From Salinispira pacifica (lineage in GTDB: Bacteria > Spirochaetota > Spirochaetia > DSM-27196 > Salinispiraceae), in assembly GCF_000507245.1 (NCBI RefSeq), contig NC_023035.1:1775501-1839500 (forward strand): a DNA stretch of 64,000 nt, in the 5' to 3' direction. Below the pieces are notes generated by a model, which made no database searches, had not been told where the DNA came from, and was given only the letters and a program-made list of their open reading frames with translations. Below, piece by piece: positions 17,614 through 26,410 of the stretch. Position 1 is the first letter of the stretch. Every line of letters starts with the position of its first letter. The position numbers were made by a program, and so were the translations under genes.

Positions 17614-18480
17614 ATGGCAGATTCAGATACGCAGAGGGCGATTCTTCTTCTTTCCTGTCCGGATACCCGGGGGATCGTTGCGGAGGTGAGCTATTTTATC
17701 ACCACATATAACGGGAATATTTTGGATTCCCAGCAGCATTCGGACCCGGATACCAGGACATTTTTCATGAGAGTGGAGTGGGATCTTGCTGAGTTCACCA
17801 TCCCGGCGGGAAAGATTGCGTCGGCATTTGAGCCCATTGCCGAAAAATATGCCATGGACTGGCGGATTGAGTTCAGTTCCCGGCAGCATCGGATGGCCAT
17901 TTTTGTGAGCCAGTATGATCACTGCCTCTACGATCTGATTCTTCGCAACAGGGAAGGGGAGACCCATGCGGATATCCGCTGCGTCATCGGAAACCACGGG
18001 AAAATGCAGGAGATCGCCGATATTTTTGATATCCCCTTTTATCATATGAAAGTGACCAAGTCCAATAAAGCCGAGGTTGAGAAGCAGCAGCTTGATATTC
18101 TTGAGAAGGAACAGATCGATGTAATTGTTCTGGCCCGGTATATGCAGATTCTCAGCGATGATTTTGTATCCCATTACCCGAATCAGATTATCAACATTCA
18201 CCATTCCTTTCTGCCGGCTTTCATCGGTGCTAAACCCTATCATCAGGCGTATCAGCGGGGGGTGAAGATAATCGGAGCCACCAGCCATTATGTGACCGCA
18301 GACCTTGATGAAGGGCCGATTATCGCCCAGGATGTTGCACGGATAAGCCACCGGGATTCTGTGAAGAATCTGGTTGCCCGGGGACGGGATCTGGAGAAGC
18401 TGGTTCTCACCAGGGCGGTGAAGCTCCATCTCGAGCACAGGATTCTGCCCTACGGAAATAAAACGGTGGTGTTTGATTAG
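17614..18480 (+). CDS. purU: Formyltetrahydrofolate deformylase PurU
   Basis: A 288-residue enzyme that releases formate from 10-formyl-tetrahydrofolate, feeding PurT and balancing one-carbon units. Residues 5-85 are an ACT domain (SCPDTRGIVAEVSYF); residues 90-285 are the formyltransferase-like catalytic domain with NIHHSFLPAF and the catalytic Asp region DLDEGPII. The length is normal. AAGGAG lies 10 bases before the ATG. A CYTH protein gene follows 26 bases later, probably in the same transcript. Confidence 0.95.
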   Translation: MADSDTQRAILLLSCPDTRGIVAEVSYFITTYNGNILDSQQHSDPDTRTFFMRVEWDLAEFTIPAGKIASAFEPIAEKYAMDWRIEFSSRQHRMAIFVSQYDHCLYDLILRNREGETHADIRCVIGNHGKMQEIADIFDIPFYHMKVTKSNKAEVEKQQLDILEKEQIDVIVLARYMQILSDDFVSHYPNQIINIHHSFLPAFIGAKPYHQAYQRGVKIIGATSHYVTADLDEGPIIAQDVARISHRDSVKNLVARGRDLEKLVLTRAVKLHLEHRILPYGNKTVVFD

Positions 18481-18506
18481 CAGCATGATTGACGGGGAGG
18501 GAGTAG

Positions 18507-19049
18507 ATGAACACGGAAATCGAGATGAAAGCATGGGTGGAATCCCCGGAGCGCACCCGGGAACTGATTCTCCGCATGGGGGCATCCCTTCTCAGAACGT
18601 ATGAAAAATCAGACAGTTACTACGCCCAGACGGTTCCCCAGGCGGGAAACCGGGATGTACGGCTGCGGATGGACGGCGATTCGGCGGTGGTGACCATGAA
18701 GGACAAAACACTGCATGAAGGTCTTGAAACCAACAGCGAACGGGAGTTCACCGTCTCCCATCCCGAAAACTTTACATTCCTGCTGGAGAACTCGGGCTAC
18801 CGGCTGAAAATCACCAAACATAAAGAGGGCGAAGCCTACCGGTTCGGGGAATACCTGCTGGAGCTATCCCATGTCCGTGACCTGGGCTGGTTTCTGGAAA
18901 TTGAACGGGTTATTCCCGGGGATGCACGCCCTGAGCAGGTGGAGCAAAGTAGAACGGATATTCAAAAGATGTTCAGCACTCTGGAAATCCCCCCCTCGGC
19001 GGTGGAAAGCCGCCGCTATACCCAGATGCTGGAAGAACGGAAGGGCTGA
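18507..19049 (+). CDS. CYTH-domain protein (class IV adenylate cyclase / triphosphatase type)
   Basis: A 180-residue protein of the CYTH fold, a tunnel-shaped enzyme acting on triphosphorylated substrates with Mg2+ or Mn2+. The signature EIEMKAW (ExExK) is at residues 4-10; charged strand motifs VRLRMDG, VTMKDK, TNSEREF and FLEIERV follow in family order. The closest named group is CyaB-like adenylate cyclases, but many relatives hydrolyse thiamine triphosphate or polyphosphate, so cAMP synthesis is not proven. A cNMP-binding protein is coded at the right edge of the window. A strong GGAGGGAG precedes the ATG. Confidence 0.85.
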   Translation: MNTEIEMKAWVESPERTRELILRMGASLLRTYEKSDSYYAQTVPQAGNRDVRLRMDGDSAVVTMKDKTLHEGLETNSEREFTVSHPENFTFLLENSGYRLKITKHKEGEAYRFGEYLLELSHVRDLGWFLEIERVIPGDARPEQVEQSRTDIQKMFSTLEIPPSAVESRRYTQMLEERKG

Positions 19050-19077
19050 TCCGCCGGCGCTTTTCTGGTGTTTTTTC

Positions 19078-19100
19078 AGTGCACCAAAGCTTGTAAAAAA
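19078..19100 (+). repeat. Left inverted repeat of the insertion sequence
   Basis: AGTGCACCAAAGCTTGT followed by six A bases; perfect inverse of the repeat at 20450-20472. The sequence just outside is TTTTTTC, so the end is embedded in T/A runs. Confidence 0.9.
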
Positions 19101-19206
19101 CTTTCAAAGAATTTCAGCCGATAAGCATCAAAAATCGATCCAGAATCCAGTGCACTTGCGGGGGCACAACCAGCTCCGACCGAAGCGGTCGCACACCTCA
19201 GTTCAG

Positions 19207-20403
19207 TCACACCCACACATGAAACGGCAGTCTGCGGCCTGATGGTATCCCCCGGTTTCGCCATCCAAGCAGCCAGGTCATCTTCTCAGGTTCCCATAAG
19301 CTGCATTTGTTCAGAAACACTCTCCTATCCCAGTGTTTTCTGATTACCTCATGAAGCTTCCATCCCGGAACGCCAAGCTGTTCTCCTCTGGTCTTCCAGT
19401 TTCCTTTTCTCTGATCCCGTACTCTCCGGGGCATGAGATAATTGTGCACCATCTGATAAATGCTCAGCCGCACCATCATTGCGGCAGGAGATCGGGCGAA
19501 CTGTACCGACTCCCGCACGTGGTTCGCCTGATCTTTGCGAAACTGCCGGTCCACATAATTCACCGGGAACAGCCGGTTTGACGGGGTGCGCGGCAGGGTG
19601 GATGAATGCTGACGATGATGTATCCGGGACCTGCCCTCAGGCACCTTCGAAAGGGCCCGAACATACGCCTTGTGATAGTCGGTATTCAGCGTAACATCCG
19701 GTATGTCTTTATCTTTCATGTATTTACACAAGTGGGTAAGGATGGACTGGACCGATTTCTCAACGGCATTTCCCGGAGCCTTGCCCAGGGTTTGCTCCAA
19801 GTCAGTTCGCTTCTGCTTCTGTTTATCTGTCATCTGTCCTTTACGCCTCAGCTGGGAGTAGCCCATTGCGTATATCAACTCTGAGCCGCTTCCCACCAGG
19901 ATATTGATGTTGTTGGGGAAGAACTGACTCACGCTGAAGGATTCAAAGCCGTCCAGGGCGAACTCATCTTCCGGTTTGATCAGCTTGCGCATATCAGAAT
20001 GGATGGCCAGAAGTACCCGGCAGATGCGCTCGTATCTGTTCTGGATCTGCTCATAGCGCATACCGGTGAAGCGGGTCATGTTGCCCTGCCCGCTGGAAGA
20101 GACAAGCTGGCGAATCAGCTGGATGTAGTCCACCGGCTTTTTCACGTAGTAATCCATGCGGAATGTCTGGAGGGAAAAGGTCTTGCCGCAATCCTGACAG
20201 CGGTAGCGCGGAACCCTGCCGAAGGCTTTGGTGAAGTAGCATCCATGAAACCTGAACCATGACTGATCATGGGGTTTCTGGTCTGCAAACCGGGGGCAAT
20301 GGGGGTTTGAGCAGTGGGGGACCGGGCTGTGGTGAGTAAAATCAAGGGAATTTGTGCTGATTTGGGTCAGCAGTCTGGTGATGTATGGTTGTAATGTGTT
20401 CAT
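19207..20403 (-). CDS. DDE-type transposase
   Basis: A 398-residue transposase. Residues 28-78 hold two cysteine pairs (CSNPHC and CQDCGKTF), a zinc ribbon for DNA binding. Candidate acidic residues of a DDE core are in FALDGFES near 153, LNTDYHKAY near 245 and the helix HVRESVQFARS near 300. The C-terminal third is basic. The start is 47 bases inside the right inverted repeat. The gene is intact, so the element may be mobile. I place it near IS1/IS1595-like zinc-ribbon transposases only loosely. Confidence 0.8.
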   Translation of the reverse strand: MNTLQPYITRLLTQISTNSLDFTHHSPVPHCSNPHCPRFADQKPHDQSWFRFHGCYFTKAFGRVPRYRCQDCGKTFSLQTFRMDYYVKKPVDYIQLIRQLVSSSGQGNMTRFTGMRYEQIQNRYERICRVLLAIHSDMRKLIKPEDEFALDGFESFSVSQFFPNNINILVGSGSELIYAMGYSQLRRKGQMTDKQKQKRTDLEQTLGKAPGNAVEKSVQSILTHLCKYMKDKDIPDVTLNTDYHKAYVRALSKVPEGRSRIHHRQHSSTLPRTPSNRLFPVNYVDRQFRKDQANHVRESVQFARSPAAMMVRLSIYQMVHNYLMPRRVRDQRKGNWKTRGEQLGVPGWKLHEVIRKHWDRRVFLNKCSLWEPEKMTWLLGWRNRGIPSGRRLPFHVWV

Positions 20404-20449
20404 AAACCATACACCGGAAAAGAATTACTGCTGCTTGTATTTGCTGTGT

Positions 20450-20472
20450 TTTTTTACAAGCTTTGGTGCACT
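20450..20472 (+). repeat. Right inverted repeat of the insertion sequence
   Basis: Six T bases then ACAAGCTTTGGTGCACT; perfect inverse of 19078-19100. Its outer two bases, with the next A, form the TAG stop of the DUF6765 gene. Confidence 0.9.
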
Positions 20473-21505
20473 AGCAAAGGTTTTTGATTATTCTCCGGGC
20501 ATCTTCAAGCTGGGCTTTTGCCGCTTCTGACCATCGGTATATGTGACTCTCCTGGAAATTGTCCCGGGGTTTTCTGGGCGCCATCCGGCGGAACTGCAGA
20601 AGTTTTCTGATCTCGTGTTCCGCGGCGGTGAAGCGGTCGGTATTGCCCCGCCTCAAGAGACTGCCGGTGGGAAGGTCCTCAAGGGCTTCGTTGAACCACA
20701 ACGCATCGTCCAGCTCATCCACACCAAGCTTCAGCCTGAACTCAACCTCCAGCCGGTGATCCCCCGCCACTCCGTTGGGCCTGGGGTAGGTGTTTGCCGC
20801 CGACGGTTCCTTCCCGCTGCTTCCGGAAAAGAGTATGTCCTCCAGTTCCATTTTTACCAGTTCCCAGTCATGAAAACTCCGCCTGCTGTAGGTGGCCAGG
20901 TACTTGTAAATCTTTTCCGCCGCAGCCATGAACCTCCGGGAATTGTCAGCAATCTGCAGTTCGGGCTTCAGACGGGGATCTATCCAGTTGAGATTCCAGA
21001 TGTCCGGGTTCCGGCCGATCTGGGCATGTCCTGCAGGGGGAATGGGGTTGAAGTTCTCTATCCGGTTGATGCCGCTGTTCCGCCCCAGAAAGTTCTGGTG
21101 TGCCCAGCTGTCGGCATAGCTGTGCAGAGCGATGCCCACCCGGTAGGGGTTGCGGGTTTTCAGCCCGGTTATGAGCAGTTCCTTCACCGGCGGGGAGTCG
21201 GGAATGACCAGTTCAGGTGTTTCCGGCCGCTTCCCTTTCAGCCGCGTTGCCGCCTGGACTGCATCCCCCGAAGGAAAAAAATGGAAGGGGATCCACACCT
21301 CATCCTCCTGGGATTTATCCCAGAATCCGAAGTGATGGGTGGGCTGAATGACGTAGGGCGCTCCGGCGCCGGTATCAACCTGGACGGGGATGAGGGATCG
21401 GTCAACCAGCTGACTGGAAAATGCAATAATCTCCGCATTATCCTCGTCAATTCCCCCTCGCAAAGCCAGGAATTTTACTGCATAATAATGAAAAATCCGG
21501 TTCAT
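20471..21505 (-). CDS. DUF6765 family protein, 3' end at insertion sequence
   Basis: A 344-residue soluble protein. The start region FHYYAVKFLALRGG and IIAFSSQLVDRS, the phrase PTHHFGFW and YRVGIALHSYADSWAHQNF are typical of the DUF6765 family, whose function is unknown; the spaced His and Asp residues hint at a metal-dependent, phospholipase C/S1-nuclease-like helical fold (inference). Its TAG stop is made partly from the terminal bases of the insertion sequence; removing the element would give TGA at the same codon, so little may have been lost. It is divergent from the HAD gene with only 30 bases between starts. The opposite strand also has long open frames here, which I regard as shadows before 21536. 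Confidence 0.72.
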   Translation of the reverse strand: MNRIFHYYAVKFLALRGGIDEDNAEIIAFSSQLVDRSLIPVQVDTGAGAPYVIQPTHHFGFWDKSQEDEVWIPFHFFPSGDAVQAATRLKGKRPETPELVIPDSPPVKELLITGLKTRNPYRVGIALHSYADSWAHQNFLGRNSGINRIENFNPIPPAGHAQIGRNPDIWNLNWIDPRLKPELQIADNSRRFMAAAEKIYKYLATYSRRSFHDWELVKMELEDILFSGSSGKEPSAANTYPRPNGVAGDHRLEVEFRLKLGVDELDDALWFNEALEDLPTGSLLRRGNTDRFTAAEHEIRKLLQFRRMAPRKPRDNFQESHIYRWSEAAKAQLEDARRIIKNLC

Positions 21506-21535
21506 ACCGGCAATGTACACAATTTTCGGAGTCCA

Positions 21536-22246
21536 ATGAAGATATTTAGCATTCCCCGGACCATTGATTTGATCTGTTTTGATATTGACAGCACACTTTA
21601 CACACATGTTGAGTATGCCGCCCATCAGTATGACGTGCTCTACGCTGCTCTCTCCCGCCATCTGGGGCAGGATGTGGAAGAGCTGCGCCAAGAAATTGAA
21701 GCGTGGAGGAAGCAGCAGGCCGGCGGGTCCGAAGGGAACAAGCCTTCCCTGGGTACGGCATTCACCCGTTTCGGTGCTGATATTTCCCTGAGCATCCGCT
21801 GGCGCTCTGAATTTATCCGGCCCGAGGATTTTCTCAATGAAGATATCCGGCTCCGTAAGACGCTGGAGATCCTGGCTTCCCCGGAGCATAGATCCCCTCC
21901 TGCCGATGCCCCCAGAGGCCGGGGCACCGGGAACGGGGTTGAGTTTGCAGCGGTGACCAACAATCCGACGGATATCGCCCGGCGCACTCTGCGCAGGCTT
22001 GGGGTGGATAAGTATTTCTCCCGCATTGTGGGGCTGGATACCGCAGGCGAGTCCAAACCCCGTTCCAGGCATTACGATATCGCCCTGAAATCGACTGATC
22101 CCGCCAACAGCCTGGCGGTGGGGGACCGATACCACGTAGACATCCAGCCGGCACTGGAGCGAAATATGGGGGCGGTGCTGGTGGACGGAGTGGAAGACGT
22201 GTATCATCTTCCTGAGGCCATTGAAGAAGCCTGGAGAAGGGGTTGA
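21536..22246 (+). CDS. HAD-superfamily hydrolase (pyrimidine 5'-nucleotidase-like)
   Basis: A 236-residue phosphatase. Motif I is FDIDSTLY (residues 12-19; DxD nucleophile), motif II is AAVTNNP, the lysine of motif III is in ESKPRSRHY and motif IV is VGDRYHVDI, all in order. The cap around residues 20-120 is helical as in subfamily IA. FDIDSTLY with SIxxR-like pieces resembles nucleotidases of the Sdt1/PpaX kind; the substrate is not defined. The ATG has GGAG 6 bases upstream. An in-frame extension far upstream (to 20543) is antisense to DUF6765 and rejected. Confidence 0.85.
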   Translation: MKIFSIPRTIDLICFDIDSTLYTHVEYAAHQYDVLYAALSRHLGQDVEELRQEIEAWRKQQAGGSEGNKPSLGTAFTRFGADISLSIRWRSEFIRPEDFLNEDIRLRKTLEILASPEHRSPPADAPRGRGTGNGVEFAAVTNNPTDIARRTLRRLGVDKYFSRIVGLDTAGESKPRSRHYDIALKSTDPANSLAVGDRYHVDIQPALERNMGAVLVDGVEDVYHLPEAIEEAWRRG

Positions 22247-22337
22247 TGACAGACTCCCCCTGATATCAACAGCAGAATATAGATCTGCTGCACATATGCG
22301 CCGCCGCAATTTGAAGGCAGCTGAAGGAGTACGTCTC

Positions 22338-23438
22338 ATGGGAGACCGCAGATATAATTTTTTTCATGTGGAGGAAAGTTTCCGCCGGGTGCTGCGGCAT
22401 TCAACCCTGCTTCCCCACGATCAATGGGAGTTTCATCTTCTGATTAACCCCGGGGCCGGAGGCTTTAATCTTGCGGGTCTGAGGCAGACCTTTTCCGGAT
22501 CATTGCCCCAGGGCATCCGTACCCTGATTGACAGCAGCATGGAAGCTGTTCAGAACCGCAGCGAACAGTGTTCAGGGGAAGAGGTGGAACTGTATCTGCA
22601 CCTCAGTGCGTATCCCGGACAGGCGGGGCACACCGCATCCACAATTGCGGAATCCGCCCGTCACTCGGATTTGAACGTGATGATCGTGAGTATCGGCGGC
22701 GACGGCACCCACCGGGAAATTATGGATGCCCTTCAGGGCCACCGGGATCTGGAAGAGTCATCCCTGTGTCTGTTCCGTTTTCCCCTGGGGTCGGGCAATG
22801 ATGCGGCGGATGCGAAAACTCCGGAGGAAGCCTGGCTGCTGCTCCTTGAGACCGGGGGGACCCGGCGTTCCAAAGCCCTGGAGATTCATTACGCCTCCCG
22901 GAAAATACGCCGGGCATACAATATTGCCAGTCTGGGTATCGACGCCCACATTGTGCGGCTTACCAACCATCTGAAGGATCGTCTTCCGGGAAATTTCTAC
23001 AAATTCGTCACAGACATCTCGGTACCGTTTTACCCCAGGATTTACCGAATCAGAGATATCGTGGTGAAGGGCCGGGATGCAGGGGGCGGGGATATCAGCC
23101 TCAAATTCCCCCTGGGACTTATCGCCATGGGGATCAGCGGTCGCCGCACCTACGGTCACGGACTGAATATCCTGCCTTCGGATGAAAACCTCTGCGCAAT
23201 CCGACTGGGCGGGCTTGGAAAAAATATCAGAATGAAGAAGGCATTGTATGAGTCACGCCACGGTGACCTGGATTTTGTCAGTCTGTACAGCTGCAGCGAC
23301 CTCCGGGTGGAGTATCCCGGAGCCGTACCCATTCAGTTTGACGGAGAGGTGGAGATGCTGGACCCCCGGGATTTTCCTCTCAACATGCGTGTAGTGGATA
23401 CGGACATACCGGTATTCGGGTATCAGAAGAAGTCGTAA
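22338..23438 (+). CDS. Diacylglycerol kinase-like lipid kinase
   Basis: A 366-residue protein of the diacylglycerol/sphingosine kinase catalytic family. Typical parts are LLINPGAGG at 34-42, the nucleotide-binding SIGGDGTHREIM at 118-129 and the FPLGSGNDAA region near 152, with a beta-rich C-terminal domain containing YGHGLNILPSDE and VQFDGE-like PIQFDGEVEML. It should phosphorylate a lipid or long-chain base at the membrane; the exact lipid is unknown. AAGGAG lies 10 bases before the ATG at 22338; upstream in-frame ATGs at 22221 and 22296 lack such sites. It follows the HAD gene by 91 bases and overlaps the convergent MBL gene by 16. Confidence 0.85.
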   Translation: MGDRRYNFFHVEESFRRVLRHSTLLPHDQWEFHLLINPGAGGFNLAGLRQTFSGSLPQGIRTLIDSSMEAVQNRSEQCSGEEVELYLHLSAYPGQAGHTASTIAESARHSDLNVMIVSIGGDGTHREIMDALQGHRDLEESSLCLFRFPLGSGNDAADAKTPEEAWLLLLETGGTRRSKALEIHYASRKIRRAYNIASLGIDAHIVRLTNHLKDRLPGNFYKFVTDISVPFYPRIYRIRDIVVKGRDAGGGDISLKFPLGLIAMGISGRRTYGHGLNILPSDENLCAIRLGGLGKNIRMKKALYESRHGDLDFVSLYSCSDLRVEYPGAVPIQFDGEVEMLDPRDFPLNMRVVDTDIPVFGYQKKS

Positions 23439-24286
23439 TATGTATGGGCTTTCACGAAGCTGTGGAACCCTTCATCGCTGATTGTATCGCTGTAATCCAG
23501 GTAATTGTCCGGGTAATGCATGAGAATGGTCTTCGCCTTGATCTCCGGAGCCAGGGTTTTCAGTTCATCGAAGGGAGCGTGTACACCTCCCGGGAAAAAC
23601 TGCACATCGTGAAAGATGTACTCGATGGGGAAACGGGAGGTGATGGTTTCAACCATGCTTCTGTCGAAGCGGGTATCTCCGCTGAACAGCACCTTTTTAT
23701 CGATAATCAGGCCGGTACTGAATGCACTGTCCTTCCAGCTTTCCGAGTTATCCGGATAATGCATGGTCCGAAAAATAATAAGGTTAAAACCTTCGTAATC
23801 GATTTCCCAGGCATCACGGTCCAGACCCCTGTACTTTTTGGGGCGGTGGGGGACAAAGAAATCATCGAACCCAAGGTATCCGTGTTTCTTGGATTCATTC
23901 CATGCGGAACCCCCTTTGAGGCTGTCGTTCCACAGCAGCTTTTCATATTTGGGGGTGATAACAATATGAGGCTTTTGTTTTTTCACGTATCGGCCCAAAA
24001 GGATGGCCTCTTCCAGCCCGCCGATGTGGTCGGCATGGGAATGGGTGATCAGAAAGTTTTTGATATCCGTGACGGCATGCCCCAGTTGGTACAGGGCTTC
24101 CGGAGCCCGAGTACCGCAATCAATCATGATGTGTTTGTCGCCTTTTATCAGAATATAATTGTTCTGGTAGTTTTTCTTGGTAAATGCGCTCCCTGTACCC
24201 ACAGGGAAAACAGTCAGCTGACCGTCATTATGCAGTTGAAGCGTCTTGTCCAGTTCCCGTATTTGCAAAAACGATTCCTTTTTCAT
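23423..24286 (-). CDS. MBL-fold metallo-hydrolase
   Basis: A 287-residue metallo-beta-lactamase-fold hydrolase. The metal site HSHADHIGG is near residues 81-89, the second Asp is in FSGDTRFD near 200 and the last His in LMHYPDN near 258. The order matches the phosphodiesterase/RNase Z-like branch rather than lactamases. The substrate is unknown. The gene is alone and convergent with the lipid kinase gene. Confidence 0.85.
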   Translation of the reverse strand: MKKESFLQIRELDKTLQLHNDGQLTVFPVGTGSAFTKKNYQNNYILIKGDKHIMIDCGTRAPEALYQLGHAVTDIKNFLITHSHADHIGGLEEAILLGRYVKKQKPHIVITPKYEKLLWNDSLKGGSAWNESKKHGYLGFDDFFVPHRPKKYRGLDRDAWEIDYEGFNLIIFRTMHYPDNSESWKDSAFSTGLIIDKKVLFSGDTRFDRSMVETITSRFPIEYIFHDVQFFPGGVHAPFDELKTLAPEIKAKTILMHYPDNYLDYSDTISDEGFHSFVKAHTYYDFF

Positions 24287-24432
24287 GAATTATTAACAGT
24301 ATAAATCTACAGCACATATCAAGTAAATGTATAATTTATTAAATACGATTATACCCTGCCTGAAATATACACCTATGAGCTTCGGGTTTCCAGTAAAAAA
24401 CACGGTAAGTGAATGATTATTCGTGAATTGCA

Positions 24433-25236
24433 TCAGCGTTTCCAGACCGATACCATTCGGGAAAATTCTACAGCGCTTTCACATTCCTTAAGAATATGAT
24501 GATACTCAATTGCATCCGAATCTTCATGGACGGTTCTCACTTCGGATACCAGCACCTGGTCCAGCACGGCCTCCCGCAGATATTTAATCCGAAAGCTGGA
24601 GGGGCGAAGGGAGGAGCGCAGTTCAACGGGGATGGCTTCAACGGCTCCGGCGATATAGCGGATGTTGCTCACATGTCCGTTAAAGTCGATGTCGTAGGAG
24701 CGGATGGGCTGACAGATGCTCCAGGCTTTCTGGTCTTCCTCCCATGGATGTCTCAGCCCGCAGGCGCCGTAGGGAAGGGGTGACGGGGAGCCGTCCAGAT
24801 CAGGCTCGTGAAATCTGTAGCCGGGGTACAGGGGGGAGTGGGGTTCACCCAGTTTCCTGGCGTAGGGTTCGATCTTCTCCGGTCTGTTCCCCGGCTTTTT
24901 CACAATTACCCAGCTGCTGCTGCCCTGGGAAATTGGTGTACCCCTGCTGTCGGAGACCCGGAAATCTATGGTGAGCCGGAAACCTCTTATGCTGCTCACC
25001 CAGGTCTCCACCAGGACGCTGGTTCTCCACCGTGGCATCTGATGAAGAAAATCGATGCATAAATCACTGAGCACCCAGGTGCGGCCCTCTTTCTGCAGGT
25101 CATATGCCGCCAGCATGTTGTCGGCAAAGTTTTGGGCCATGGCATCCTGAAAGTAGGAGGCGATGTGGTAGGGCTTGAGATGGTAATTCTCATCGATTTC
25201 AAATCCCCGAACTTCGTATTCACGGCTGAATTTCAT
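24433..25236 (-). CDS. Acyl-ACP thioesterase
   Basis: A 267-residue protein with two hot-dog domains, as in bacterial relatives of plant FatA/FatB. The first domain contains the substrate-side stretch MAQNFADNMLAAYDL and WVLSDLCIDF; the second holds the catalytic pattern DFNGHVSNIRY (Asp, Asn, His) near residue 184. It releases fatty acids from acyl carrier protein, setting chain length for membrane or fermentation products. Start at 25236 is chosen because GGAG lies 7 bases upstream, within the earlier ATG of the longer frame. Confidence 0.88.
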   Translation of the reverse strand: MKFSREYEVRGFEIDENYHLKPYHIASYFQDAMAQNFADNMLAAYDLQKEGRTWVLSDLCIDFLHQMPRWRTSVLVETWVSSIRGFRLTIDFRVSDSRGTPISQGSSSWVIVKKPGNRPEKIEPYARKLGEPHSPLYPGYRFHEPDLDGSPSPLPYGACGLRHPWEEDQKAWSICQPIRSYDIDFNGHVSNIRYIAGAVEAIPVELRSSLRPSSFRIKYLREAVLDQVLVSEVRTVHEDSDAIEYHHILKECESAVEFSRMVSVWKR

Positions 25237-25356
25237 GTTCCGCTCCATATGGGTACATCCGAGTATATATTTACCTGAGTACGGAAAACTGACCGGGGGA
25301 CAGCCGGGCGATGCCCATGGCCAGGGGTCCGATGGTGCCCGGCACTGTTTTTCCGG

Positions 25357-26139
25357 TCAGGTCAGTTCTATCCTGTGGCGCATATCCGGGAGAAACTGAA
25401 ATTTCTGACGAATGGTTTCAACTTCACCCAGGTCAATCTCTGCGCTGAGTACTTCATCTTCCAGCGGATTTCCGTTCAACCGAACAGTTCTGCCGTCGGG
25501 TGCTGCGATCATGGATTCTCCGGGATATTCCACACCGTTTCCGTCTGACCCCAGGCGGTTCACCGCGGCAACGAAGCATTGGTTCTCCACCGCCCGTGCG
25601 GTGATCAGGGTTTTCCAGTGGCCGATCCGTGATGTGGGCCAGTTGGCGATAATTACGATCAGATTCGTTTGCCGGGCACTTACCCGAAACATTTCCGGAA
25701 AGCGCAGGTCGTAGCAGATACCCGGAGTGATTCGCATATGCTTATGGCCAAAAATTTCACCCCCTGCGGGACCGGGGGAAAAGTATTCCTGTTCGTGAAC
25801 AAAGCTGAAGGGATGAATCTTTCTGTATATGCCCCGTTGTTTTCCTTCAGCATCCAGGAAAACGGCGCTGTTGAAAAAATGACCCCCGGTCGATTCAACC
25901 GTCCCGGCAATCACTGCGGAAGCTGTTTCGCACGCCAGGTGTGAGAATACGGCATCGGCTTCATCCTGAATCTCCGGAGTAAAAATTTCGGGGTTCATGG
26001 CAAAGCCCGAAGTGCACATTTCCGGGAAGATAATCAGATCACAGTCGTCCGGGAGTTCAGACGAACGGTTCATGAGGGCGGTGAAATTCTTTCGGGGATC
26101 CAGCCAGCTGGGTTGAAACTGTACCATGCAAACTTTCAT
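25357..26139 (-). CDS. Nitrilase-superfamily amidohydrolase (omega-amidase type)
   Basis: A 260-residue carbon-nitrogen hydrolase. The catalytic triad is visible: Glu in LIIFPEMCTSGF, Lys in YRKIHPF and Cys in GICYDLRFPE. The length and these stretches fit the omega-amidase/YafV branch, which repairs deaminated glutamine or methionine keto-acids; this role is by family only. The ATG at 26139 has GGAGG 8 bases upstream. The region upstream to 26410 carries the leader of the divergent amylase gene. Confidence 0.87.
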   Translation of the reverse strand: MKVCMVQFQPSWLDPRKNFTALMNRSSELPDDCDLIIFPEMCTSGFAMNPEIFTPEIQDEADAVFSHLACETASAVIAGTVESTGGHFFNSAVFLDAEGKQRGIYRKIHPFSFVHEQEYFSPGPAGGEIFGHKHMRITPGICYDLRFPEMFRVSARQTNLIVIIANWPTSRIGHWKTLITARAVENQCFVAAVNRLGSDGNGVEYPGESMIAAPDGRTVRLNGNPLEDEVLSAEIDLGEVETIRQKFQFLPDMRHRIELT

Positions 26140-26410
26140 TGCTTCCTCCAAAATCATAGTACTATCCAAATCCTTGCGGTTCAAGGAGTTGGAGATATTT
26201 TTCCTTGCAGTCTGGGTTTTCTGTAGTAAAATTATTCCAACCCCGCCGCAGTTTTGGGGACTGCGGAATAGTGCTTTGAAGTGGAAAGGTTTCCAATCAG
26301 GGCCTGCGCATCGGTTTTCCGGGGAATGTGAAAGGCCGGTGCTTCAACAGGAATCAGGCGGGCTTACGGCATGCACCGCCTGTTTGGAAATACGGCATTC
26401 AGGAGGAGTA

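Larger units (their letters stand above)
19078..20472 (-). mobile_element. Insertion sequence with 23-bp inverted ends
   Basis: The element is 1395 bp and is bounded by perfect 23-bp inverted repeats (19078-19100 and 20450-20472), with a single transposase gene read on the minus strand. No clear target duplication is seen at the ends. It lies between the CYTH gene and the DUF6765 gene and supplies the last bases of the DUF6765 stop codon. The family could not be fixed; the transposase has zinc-finger and DDE-like traits. Confidence 0.85.

Noticed and set aside
20543-21535. Long plus-strand open frame fused in front of the HAD hydrolase
   Set aside because: The minus strand here encodes a DUF6765-like protein with family motifs; the plus frame has no homology before the ATG at 21536, which has its own ribosome site.
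21506-22339. Minus-strand open frame extending DUF6765 upstream
   Set aside because: It is antisense to the HAD gene, whose four motifs are clear; the extension has no recognisable domain.
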